Source: Limisphaerales bacterium (GTDB taxonomy: Bacteria; Verrucomicrobiota; Verrucomicrobiia; Limisphaerales; SXTU01). From it: DNA of 64,000 nt. The translations under genes were made by a program, and so were the position numbers. The stretch's first letter is position 1; each line of letters opens with the position of its first letter. Shown in pieces: positions 8,236 through 15,259 of the stretch. Below the pieces are notes generated by a model that worked only from the letters and a program-made list of their open reading frames with translations, did no database searches and was not told where the DNA came from. The stretch is taken from contig WRPG01000003.1 of assembly GCA_009773355.1 (NCBI GenBank), forward strand, positions 41,628 to 105,627. Direction: 5' to 3'.

Positions 8236-8898
8236 TCAACAGGCAGCGAACTGAGTCATCGTGGACTTGCCGACGAGCAGGTCGTTCACCGCCTGAGGCA
8301 GGGGGGAGAGAATCGAGGCGAACACATCATCGGACACTGCCACCGGCAGCCGCAGCGTTGCCCCACCTGAATCAAGGAATCCGCCGAGCGTGCGTTGGGA
8401 ATAGAGCAGCAGTCCTTGTCGTAGTGGCAGCGAATACTGGGCGAGGAACACGCCGAAGACCAACGTGTGCCAGCCGTGCGCCGCGCCGTCCTCGACCGCG
8501 CGCAAGTAACGCTGCACGAGCCGCTGGTCGCGCAGCGGACGGAGCTTGTTGAGCTGCCGGCGGCCCACGGCGGCGCTGGCGGCGCGGAATTCCCTCAGGC
8601 GGGCGTCGCGGCCCAGCGCCAGGTCAAGCGCGAGGAGTTCGCGCAGCTCGTTGCGCGTGGCGTGGCCGTGCGCGGCGAGGATGGCGGGCAGCTCCACCGG
8701 CAGCAGGATTCGGTCGCGGTAGCCGGCGAGGAAACGCCGAAGCGTGGCTTCGTCCCGCACGGCCTCCAGCGTCAGCGCGGCCGCGGCGAGGGGCAGGGCG
8801 GGCAGCGCCTCCGGCGAGCCGAGCTGCGCGAGCAGCTCCCGCGCGTCGCCGGTGAGTTCCGGCGCGAGCGGCTCGGGTGCGAAGGCAGTGCGCGTCAT
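8236..8898 (-). CDS. UreF-like (urease accessory) family protein
   Basis: 220 residues from ATG 8898 (a TTG 39 bases upstream is possible). The all-helical sequence resembles UreF: LLALDLALGRDARLREFRAASAAVGRRQL in the middle, then AHGWHTLVFGVFLAQYSLPLRQGLLLYSQRTLGGFLDSGGATLRLPV and a closing LSPLPQAVNDLL helix. UreF helps load nickel into urease with UreG and UreH. No urease structural or other accessory genes are in this window, so its partner is unknown. The assignment is by pattern only and moderately confident. Confidence 0.5.
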   Translation of the reverse strand: MTRTAFAPEPLAPELTGDARELLAQLGSPEALPALPLAAAALTLEAVRDEATLRRFLAGYRDRILLPVELPAILAAHGHATRNELRELLALDLALGRDARLREFRAASAAVGRRQLNKLRPLRDQRLVQRYLRAVEDGAAHGWHTLVFGVFLAQYSLPLRQGLLLYSQRTLGGFLDSGGATLRLPVAVSDDVFASILSPLPQAVNDLLVGKSTMTQFAAC

Positions 8899-8975
8899 GC
8901 GTTGCGGCGAGGCTATCGGGGAAGCGTTTGCCAGCAACGCAAATGTCAGCCCGGAAAACTATCGCTTGACGCAGG

Positions 8976-9062
8976 GAGCGCCGGTGTCCAACCGGCGGCT
9001 GGCCTGCATATGGGACATCGCACTCCAGACTTTTGTTTCGCGCCGGTTGGACACCGGCGCTC
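8976..9062. repeat. Inverted-repeat element, GCGCCGGTGTCC family
   Basis: A perfect 22-bp inverted repeat with arms 8976-8997 (GAGCGCCGGTGTCC...) and 9041-9062, separated by about 43 bp. It occupies the gap between the UreF-like gene and metF and ends five bases before the metF stop codon. Confidence 0.8.
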
Positions 9063-9066
9063 CGAC

Positions 9067-9954
9067 TCACGCCAGCCTGAGGTTCTGCAGGATGCGCGTG
9101 GTGGCGTGCGCCTTGTTCAGCGTGTAGAAGTGGATGCCCTCGACACCGTTCTTGAGCAGGTCGGCGCATTGCGCGGAGGCGTATTCGATGCCGAAGGCCG
9201 TGGCCGCCGCGTCGTCCGTGCCGCACTTGTCCAAACCGGCGAGGAAGGGCGCGGGCAGTTGCGCGCCGCACAGCGCGGTGAAGCGCTTCACCTGCGAACC
9301 GCTCGACGCGGGCAGGATGCCGGGCACCAGTGGCACGGTGACGCCCTGCTTCGTGAGGTAATCGCGGAAGGCGTAGAAGTCCGCGTTGTCGAAGAAGAGC
9401 TGCGTGACGACGAAGTCCGCGCCGCAATCAATCTTGGCCTTGAGGCGGTCCCAGTCCACTTGGCGGCCTTCCTTGCAGGCGATGTGGCCCTCGGGAAAAC
9501 CAGCGGTGCCGATGCTGAAGCCGCCGAGTTCGCGCAGATGGCTGACGAGCTGGTGGGAATACTCGAAACCGCCGGGCGTCGCCGTGAACTCGCCGCCGCC
9601 GGGCGGGTCGCCGCGTAGCGCGAGGATGTTCTTGATGCCGCGCGCGCGCGCCTCGGCGATGACGGTGGTCAGCTCGGCCTTGGTCGCATTGACGCAGGTG
9701 AGGTGCATCATCGCGGTGAGGCCGTGCTCGCGCTGGATGCGGTCCACGATGCCGATGGTCTTCTCGCGCGTGCTGCCGCCCGCGCCGTAGGTCACGGAGC
9801 AGAAGTCCGGCTTGAGCTTCATCAGCTCGGGGATGTGCCGTTCGAGCAGGTTCTTGTCACCCTCGTCGGTCTTCGGCGGGAAGAACTCGAACGAGATGAC
9901 GGGCTGGCCCGCCGCTTTTTTTGCCGCGTGGATGTCGCGGATGAACTGAATCAT
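9067..9954 (-). CDS. metF: Methylenetetrahydrofolate reductase
   Basis: 295 residues, the usual length for bacterial MetF. Recognisable blocks are ISFEFFPPKTDEG at the N terminus, PDFCSVTYGAGGSTRE, MHLTCVNATKAEL, NILALRGDPPGG (flavin and folate site), ADFVVTQLFFDN and VPGILPASSG. It reduces 5,10-methylene-THF to 5-methyl-THF for methionine synthesis and fits metabolically with the GlyA domain downstream. Cytoplasmic FAD enzyme. The frame is open upstream, but the conserved N terminus begins at ATG 9954 (MIQFIRDI). Confidence 0.95.
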   Translation of the reverse strand: MIQFIRDIHAAKKAAGQPVISFEFFPPKTDEGDKNLLERHIPELMKLKPDFCSVTYGAGGSTREKTIGIVDRIQREHGLTAMMHLTCVNATKAELTTVIAEARARGIKNILALRGDPPGGGEFTATPGGFEYSHQLVSHLRELGGFSIGTAGFPEGHIACKEGRQVDWDRLKAKIDCGADFVVTQLFFDNADFYAFRDYLTKQGVTVPLVPGILPASSGSQVKRFTALCGAQLPAPFLAGLDKCGTDDAAATAFGIEYASAQCADLLKNGVEGIHFYTLNKAHATTRILQNLRLA

Positions 9955-10010
9955 GGGCGGGAGAGTGCGGGGGGACGGCGCGTGCGGCAAGTTTGCAGTG
10001 GAGGTGGTGC

Positions 10011-10077
10011 GCGTGCTGCGTGTTCCGTGATCTCGTTCGGGGGCGTCCGGTGCTTAATCACGCAACACGCAGCACGC
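10011..10077. repeat. Inverted-repeat element, GCGTGCTGCGTGTT family
   Basis: Arms 10011-10031 and 10057-10077 are inverted with one mismatch in 21 (GCGTGCTGCGTGTTCC...). The element lies between metF and the lemA-like gene. No second copy was noticed in the window. Confidence 0.75.
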
Positions 10078-10091
10078 AACACGCCCTCGCC

Positions 10092-10655
10092 TCAGAACTT
10101 CACCTTCGGCGCTTCCTTCTCCGCTTGCGGCGTCTCGAAGAACGGCTCCTCCTTGAAGCCCAGCATCCCGGCGATGAGCACGGCGGGGAAGGTCTGGATG
10201 CCGGTGTTCAGCTTCGTCACGGCGTCGTTGTAGGCCTGGCGCGAGAACGCGATGCGGTCCTCCGTGCCGGTCAGCTCGCCCTGGAGCGAGGTGAAGTTCG
10301 TGTTTGCCTTGAGGTCGGGATACGCCTCGGACACGACGAGCAGGCGGGCGAGCGCGGAGCTGACTTCGCCCTCGGCCTTGATCTTGTCGGCGGGCGTCGT
10401 GGCGCTGATGGCGCGGGCGCGGGCGGCGATGACGCGTTCGAGCGTCTCCTTCTCGTGCGTCGCGTAGCCCTTGACGGTCTCGACGAGATTCGGGATGAGG
10501 TCGTGGCGGCGCTTGAGTTGCACGTCAATCTGCGCCCAGGCGTTCTTCACCGCCTGCCGCAGCGCGACGAGGCCGTTGTAGATGCCCACGCCCCACAGGC
10601 CGACGACGATGACGACGGCGACCACCACTCCGAGGAAAATCAGGAACGGAATCAT
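10092..10655 (-). CDS. lemA: LemA family protein
   Basis: 187 residues with one N-terminal membrane segment (FLIFLGVVVAVVIVVGLW) and the LemA coiled-helical body: YNGLVALRQAVKNAWAQIDVQLKRRHDLIPNLVETVKGYA, ending in FNTGIQTFPA-like residues (LNTGIQTFPAVLIAGMLGFKEEPFFE). LemA proteins are membrane-anchored with the C terminus outside. Their role is unsettled; they often occur with TPM-domain or peptidase genes, absent here. It stands alone between metF and ubiE on the same strand. Confidence 0.9.
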   Translation of the reverse strand: MIPFLIFLGVVVAVVIVVGLWGVGIYNGLVALRQAVKNAWAQIDVQLKRRHDLIPNLVETVKGYATHEKETLERVIAARARAISATTPADKIKAEGEVSSALARLLVVSEAYPDLKANTNFTSLQGELTGTEDRIAFSRQAYNDAVTKLNTGIQTFPAVLIAGMLGFKEEPFFETPQAEKEAPKVKF

Positions 10656-10738
10656 GGCGCGAGCGTAGCAGCGGCGGGCGGCTTGGCAATGGCGCGAAGG
10701 CTACATGTCCAAGCGGGGTTTGTAGCCAAGCGGCCGGT

Positions 10739-11485
10739 TCAGCCGTGCGGCTTCTCCGCCACGTTGATGCTCATCACGCCGCCGAGGAAGTTCACGACGC
10801 GCGCATCCGCCGCGCCGAGCGCGCGCAGCTTTTCGTCCACGCCGCGCTGCGCGGGGTAGTGCTGGAGCGATTCGAGAATGTAGGCGTAGGCCGCCGCGTT
10901 TTTGCAGAAGACCCGGCCGAACACCGGCACGGCGAAGCGCAGGTAGGCGAAGTAAGCCCCGCGCCACGCCGCGTGGTCCGGCTTGCCGAAGTCCAGCACC
11001 AGCAGGCGCCCGCCCGGCTTGAGCACGCGCCACATCTCGCGTAGGCCGTCATCCACGCTCGCAAGATTTCGCAAGCCGTAGCTGATGGTCACGAGGTCAA
11101 AGTGCGCGTCCGGAAATGGCGTGTGCAACGCATCACCTTGTAGGAATTGCGGATTGTCCGCCGCGCCGCTTTGAACTTTGAACCTTGAACCTTGAACCTT
11201 CCTCGCCTTCGCGACTTCAAGCATCGGCGCGCTGAAATCCATCCCCGTCGTCCTCGCGCCCGCCGCCGCGAGGGCGAACGCCACGTCCCCGGTGCCGCAG
11301 CAGAGGTCCAGCGCGGTGTCGCCGGGCTTCACCGCCGCGAGCCGGAGCAGCCGGCGCTTCCACCAGCGGTGCAGGCCGAAGCTTTGCAGGTCGTTGATGA
11401 GGTCGTAGCGCGGCGCGATGGCGGCGAAGAGGTCGTTGACCCGCTCCGCCCGCCGTTCGCCCGCCACGTAAAACTGGTTGCCCAT
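10739..11485 (-). CDS. ubiE: Demethylmenaquinone/ubiquinone C-methyltransferase (UbiE/MenG)
   Basis: 248 residues. The SAM-binding motif ALDLCCGTGDVAFAL, APRYDLINDLQSFGLHRWWK, the post-motif TISYGLRNLASVDDGLREMWRVLKPGGRLLVLDFGKP and the C-terminal FLGGVMSIN are characteristic of UbiE. It catalyses the final C-methylation of (mena)quinone. Residues 96-106 (VQGSRFKVQSG) are an unusual insertion between MLEVAKARK and AADNPQFLQGDA, encoded by GTTCAAG-type direct repeats at 11171-11200. The identical peptide, in the same frame, occurs in LarC. Confidence 0.92.
   Translation of the reverse strand: MGNQFYVAGERRAERVNDLFAAIAPRYDLINDLQSFGLHRWWKRRLLRLAAVKPGDTALDLCCGTGDVAFALAAAGARTTGMDFSAPMLEVAKARKVQGSRFKVQSGAADNPQFLQGDALHTPFPDAHFDLVTISYGLRNLASVDDGLREMWRVLKPGGRLLVLDFGKPDHAAWRGAYFAYLRFAVPVFGRVFCKNAAAYAYILESLQHYPAQRGVDEKLRALGAADARVVNFLGGVMSINVAEKPHG
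11171..11200. repeat. GTTCAAG/GTTCAAA direct-repeat word inside ubiE
   Basis: On the minus strand, four near-identical heptamers (GTTCAAG, GTTCAAG, GTTCAAA, GTTCAA) run in tandem. The same 27 nt occur in larC at 24820-24851 and are read in the same frame (VQGSRFKVQ). Confidence 0.85.
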
Positions 11486-11609
11486 CGCGCCGCAGGGTAG
11501 CGGGCGGCCTACAAATCGCCCGCAAAATTCTTGTATCCCATCCGCCCCGCCGTGTGTTCATCCTCTGCGCCGGCAAACGGCCAGACCGAAAACTCAACTC
11601 ACGACCCCT

Positions 11610-12410
11610 ATGAACGCGATGCACGAAGTGGACTACAAGATTTACGGCGACGACATGCAGTTCGTCGAAGTCGAGCTGGACCCGATGGAGGCCGCCGTGG
11701 CGGAGGCCGGCGGCATGATGTTCATGGACGACGGCATCGAGATGGAGACCATCTTCGGCGACGGCTCGCAGCAGAACAGCGGCTTCCTCGGCGCGCTCAT
11801 GGGCGTGGGCAAGCGCCTGCTCACCGGCGAGTCCATGTTCATGACCGTTTTCCAGAACCGCGGCGTCGGGAAGAAGCGCGTGGCCTTCGGCGCGCCGTAT
11901 CCGGGCAAAATCATTCCCGTCCACCTCTCCGAAATCGGCGGCGAACTCATCGCGCAAAAGGACTCCTTCCTCTGCGCCGCGAAGGGCGTGAGCATCGGCA
12001 TCGCCTTCAACCGAAAGATTGGCGTCGGCCTGTTCGGCGGCGAGGGCTTCATCATGCAGCGGCTCCAGGGCGACGGCTGGGCGTTCATCCACGCGGGCGG
12101 CACGCTCTACCAGCGCGACCTGGCGATGGGCGAGGTGCTGCGCGTGGACACCGGCTGCGTCGTGGCCTTCCAGCCGACCGTTTCCTTCGACATCCAATAC
12201 GTCGGCAAGATCAAGTCCGCGCTCTTCGGCGGTGAAGGCCTCTTCTTCGCCACTTTGCGCGGGCCGGGCCGCGTCTGGCTGCAATCCCTGCCCCTGAGCC
12301 GCCTGGCCGACCGCATCGTCAGCTCCTCGAAGTATGTGCAAGGCGGCGGGGGCCGCGAGGAAGGCTCGCTGCTCGGCGGGTTGGGCCGCGTGCTGGACGG
12401 GGACAACTAA
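11610..12410 (+). CDS. AIM24 / TIGR00266 family protein
   Basis: 266 residues. The AIM24 pattern is clear: YKIYGDDMQFVEVELDPMEAAVAEAGGMMFM, then Gly-rich beta repeats (SEIGGELIAQKDSFLCAAKGV, LFGGEGFIMQRLQGDGWAFIHAGGTLYQRDL, LFGGEGLFFATLRGPGRVWLQSLPLSRLADRI). Members are beta-helical proteins; the bacterial role is unknown. No signal peptide or membrane segment. ATG 11610 was chosen (MNAMHEVDYKI); ATG 11619 is an alternative. It is divergent from ubiE. Confidence 0.85.
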   Translation: MNAMHEVDYKIYGDDMQFVEVELDPMEAAVAEAGGMMFMDDGIEMETIFGDGSQQNSGFLGALMGVGKRLLTGESMFMTVFQNRGVGKKRVAFGAPYPGKIIPVHLSEIGGELIAQKDSFLCAAKGVSIGIAFNRKIGVGLFGGEGFIMQRLQGDGWAFIHAGGTLYQRDLAMGEVLRVDTGCVVAFQPTVSFDIQYVGKIKSALFGGEGLFFATLRGPGRVWLQSLPLSRLADRIVSSSKYVQGGGGREEGSLLGGLGRVLDGDN

Positions 12411-12466
12411 CTGGCCTCCCTTCGCCCGCGCTTGTCCCCGTCGTGCGGCCTGCTACGCTGCGCGCC

Positions 12467-13759
12467 ATGCAATTCACCAAGTCACTTGTCGGCGGTCTGC
12501 TGCTCGCCGCCAGCCTCAGCGCGTTTGCCCAGCGGCCCAACACCACCAACTACGATGAGAGCAAAGTCGGCAACCTCCCGTTGCCCGACCCGCTGATGTG
12601 CGCGGACGGCACGAAGGTCACAGACGCGAAGACCTGGCAGACCAAGCGCCGCGCGGAGGTTTTCAACCTGTTCCAGACGCACGTCTATGGCCGCAGTCCT
12701 GCGAAGCCGGCGAGCTTGCTCTACGAAGTCACCAAGACGGACCCGCGCGCGCTCGGCGGCAAGGCGACGCGCAAGGAAATCGCCATCTGGCTCACGGGCA
12801 AGAAGGACGGGCCGCGTCTCGACTTGCAGCTCTTCGTGCCCAACGGTGTGAAGGGGCCGGTGCCGGCCTTCCTCGGCTGCAACTTCAACGGCAACCACGC
12901 CGTCCACGCCGATCCAGGCATCACGCTCAACCCGCGTTGGATGCGCAACAGCCAGGACAAGAAGAGCGTGGTGGACAACCGCGCCACCGAGGCCGCGCGC
13001 GGCTCCGAGGCCAGCCGCTGGCAGGTGGAGATGGTCATCGCGCGCGGTTACGCGCTGGCGACCTACTACTACGGCGACGTGGAGCCGGATCACGCCGAGG
13101 GCTGGAAGACCGGCCTGCGCGCCGCACTGGCGAAGGACGGCGCGAACACGCAGTTCGCGCCGGACGCGTGGGGCGCGATCAGCGCATGGGCGTGGGGCCT
13201 GAGCCGCGGGCTGGATTACTTGGAGAAGGACAAGGCGATTGACGCGAAGAAAGTGGCGGTCATCGGCCACTCGCGGCTCGGGAAAACTTCCCTGTGGGCG
13301 GGCGCGAGCGACGAGCGGTTCGCCCTCGTCATCTCGAACAACTCCGGCGAGGGCGGCGCGTCCATCTCGCGGCGCGACTTCGGCGAGACCATCGCGGTGC
13401 TGAACAAGAATTTTCCGCACTGGTTCTGCGGCAACTACAAGCAATACAGCGACCACCCCGAGAAGCTGCCCGTGGACATGCACGAGCTGGCCGCGCTGGC
13501 CGCGCCGCGCCCGCTCTACATCGCGAGCGCCGAGGAGGACAAGTGGGCGGACCCGAAGGGCGAGTTCCTCGCGGGCAAGCTCGCCGAGCCGGTGTATGCG
13601 CTTTTCGGAAAGAAGGGCACCGGCGTCGCCGACTGGCCCGCCGTGGATCGTCCCGTCGGCGAGTTCATCGGCTACCACGTCCGCACCGGCAAGCATGACG
13701 TGACGGCCTACGACTGGGAGCAATACCTCCGCTTCGCGGACAAGCACTTCAAAAAGTAG
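12467..13759 (+). CDS. CE15-type glucuronoyl esterase, secreted
   Basis: 430 residues with a signal peptide (SLVGGLLLAASLSAFAQ). The alpha/beta-hydrolase core has the CE15 nucleophile elbow GHSRLGK (Ser269), NNSGEGGASISRRDFGETI after it (acid region), FPHWFCGNYKQY and the late histidine in TGKHDVTAYDW. These enzymes cleave ester bonds between lignin alcohols and glucuronoyl groups of xylan; bacterial members are common in Opitutus-type Verrucomicrobiota. It fits the polysaccharide-degrading theme of the sulfatases downstream. Start chosen for the leader; GTG-type starts upstream are open. Confidence 0.85.
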   Translation: MQFTKSLVGGLLLAASLSAFAQRPNTTNYDESKVGNLPLPDPLMCADGTKVTDAKTWQTKRRAEVFNLFQTHVYGRSPAKPASLLYEVTKTDPRALGGKATRKEIAIWLTGKKDGPRLDLQLFVPNGVKGPVPAFLGCNFNGNHAVHADPGITLNPRWMRNSQDKKSVVDNRATEAARGSEASRWQVEMVIARGYALATYYYGDVEPDHAEGWKTGLRAALAKDGANTQFAPDAWGAISAWAWGLSRGLDYLEKDKAIDAKKVAVIGHSRLGKTSLWAGASDERFALVISNNSGEGGASISRRDFGETIAVLNKNFPHWFCGNYKQYSDHPEKLPVDMHELAALAAPRPLYIASAEEDKWADPKGEFLAGKLAEPVYALFGKKGTGVADWPAVDRPVGEFIGYHVRTGKHDVTAYDWEQYLRFADKHFKK

Positions 13760-13812
13760 GACCGCGCGGCGGAGTTCGCTGGCCGGCCGGGCGGGAAGTG
13801 AAGCCGTTGCCC

Positions 13813-13910
13813 CGTGCCGGCGATTTGCAATCGCCGTCCTGTGCTCCCGCAGCTTCAGGCCGCCTCGAACTCCTGTAGCCCCCGGACGGCGGTTGCAAAC
13901 CGCCGGCACG
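13813..13910. repeat. Inverted-repeat element, CCGGCGATTTGC family, copy 2
   Basis: Arms 13813-13839 and 13884-13910 pair with two mismatches in 27. Both arms keep an internal palindrome: GGCGATTTGCAATCGCC on the left, GGCGGTTTGCAACCGCC in sense on the right, so the differences are compensatory within each arm. It sits ten bases before the lipoprotein stop codon. Confidence 0.8.
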
Positions 13911-13920
13911 CGCGCTCGGC

Positions 13921-14325
13921 CTACTGGGCGGAGATCTTCCCCGTCTGCTGGTTGATCACCCACTTCTTGCCGCCGGGCAGCACGGGGATGGAGGTGATGA
14001 TCTTGAGGCTGACCATCTCGTTGATGTCCCGGGGCACGCGCTTCTTCTCGCGGATGTAGTCGGCGAGGAAGTCGTTGAGCGTCTGGGTCATCTCCTGAAC
14101 GTAGGCAGCGTCGTTGGATTCACGGGTGGTCACCAGAGCGGGGGCCGGTCCGCTCTCCACCGAGGCGGCTGGCCTCGGGGAGGTTGGAACGGGATTGGCC
14201 GGGGCGGCTGGAGGCTCGGCCACTGGCGGCGCGGGTTCCGGTGTGACGCCTTTCCGCCTGTGGCACCCGGCGGTGACGACGATGGCGCACGCGAGCAACG
14301 GCACGACCAAGGGTAGCGTTTTCAT
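13921..14325 (-). CDS. Small lipoprotein paired with a pseudopilin (copy 1)
   Basis: 134 residues with a lipoprotein signal (VPLLACAIVVTAGC). A Pro/Ala-rich linker follows, then a small domain: VQEMTQTLNDFLADYIREKKRVPRDINEMVSLKIITSIPVLPGGKKWVINQQTGKISAQ. The end resembles the C-terminal domain of type II secretion pseudopilins (length, 'PxD-L', 'G-W-Y-G-R'). It lies 12 bp after the pseudopilin gene on the same strand. The same pairing occurs at 41770-42855 (PTNVQELVTEKFLRAVPPAPPGKQHVIDPKSGRVV). Function unknown. Confidence 0.75.
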   Translation of the reverse strand: MKTLPLVVPLLACAIVVTAGCHRRKGVTPEPAPPVAEPPAAPANPVPTSPRPAASVESGPAPALVTTRESNDAAYVQEMTQTLNDFLADYIREKKRVPRDINEMVSLKIITSIPVLPGGKKWVINQQTGKISAQ

Positions 14326-14337
14326 GAGGTGGCGTGG

Positions 14338-15159
14338 CTAGTCGTCCATGCGGATGGTCCACATCCCGGAAGGCGCGTTGATGGGCGTGCCCGCGCGGAT
14401 GGTCTTATCGAAGGGGATGAACTCCGCGTGCCCGTCCACGAGCAACCAGTTCCATTTCGCGTTGTGGTAATAATTCTGGTTCTGGCCGGCAATGGAGGTG
14501 GTGGTTCCCGGATTGTAAATGAGTTGGTCTGGACTGTCGGTGACGCTGGTGTTTGAGCCGCCCTGGAAATTTCCAACTGTGGCCCGCTCGTGGATCATAA
14601 TGGTGGAAGCGGAGGCGGGAACGATGGCCAGGCGCAACCGGGCAGGGTTGAGAGTGCCGAGCGGGTTGAAGAACAATCCCACGCCGCCTGAACTACCCGG
14701 GTGCGGTGGATAATTCGCCCCGGACATGGAGCCGGAGCGCGGCATCGAGTAGCTGCGCTTGGCAAGCGTGGTGTTAATGCGGATGAACTTGTCGGCCGGA
14801 CATTCGTAGGCTCGCAACGAATCGGCCACGGGCATATTCTGTCCAGCGAGTTGGGAAACGTCCTTCGAGCCGCCTGTGTAACGGTGGAGGAAGTCGTCAA
14901 ACGAAAGGTTCGGTCCCGCTGCGACGGGAGCATAAAACGCGGGCGGTATGCCATCGTCATTATCCCCCGCGTAAATGAGAGCGCCAGTGCCAATCTGCTT
15001 GAGGTTGCTTAGACACTTGGTGGCCCCGGCGCGCATCTTTGCCTTCGAGAGCGCGGGCAAAAGCATCCCCGCCAGGATCGCGATGATGGCGATGACCACG
15101 AGCAGTTCAATCAGGGTAAAGCCAACGGAACGACGCGGCGCAGCGCTGAGGGACTTCAT
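14338..15159 (-). CDS. Type II secretion-like pseudopilin with prepilin leader (copy 1)
   Basis: 273 residues. The prepilin cleavage signal [14 protein letters not shown] and the following [15 protein letters not shown] helix are textbook, and the C-terminal [13 protein letters not shown] is the H-X9-DG-type tail seen in DUF1559-like proteins of Verrucomicrobiota and Planctomycetes. These proteins are usually numerous in such genomes and processed by PilD; their export role is unsettled. ATG 15159 ([11 protein letters not shown]) gives a normal leader; the frame is open further upstream. Confidence 0.85.
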   Translation of the reverse strand: MKSLSAAPRRSVGFTLIELLVVIAIIAILAGMLLPALSKAKMRAGATKCLSNLKQIGTGALIYAGDNDDGIPPAFYAPVAAGPNLSFDDFLHRYTGGSKDVSQLAGQNMPVADSLRAYECPADKFIRINTTLAKRSYSMPRSGSMSGANYPPHPGSSGGVGLFFNPLGTLNPARLRLAIVPASASTIMIHERATVGNFQGGSNTSVTDSPDQLIYNPGTTTSIAGQNQNYYHNAKWNWLLVDGHAEFIPFDKTIRAGTPINAPSGMWTIRMDD

Positions 15160-15259
15160 TGGCTTTTCATGCTCCTCAGCGTTGAGTTTGTCAACGTCGG
15201 GGCCGCACCTGACGCGTCGCACGATGCATCGCGCCCGCTGCCATGCTGGAGCACGGAAC

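Noticed and set aside
9955..10091. Riboswitch upstream of metF
   Set aside because: The gap is explained by an inverted-repeat element and lacks recognisable SAM or B12 riboswitch elements; I cannot support a riboswitch.
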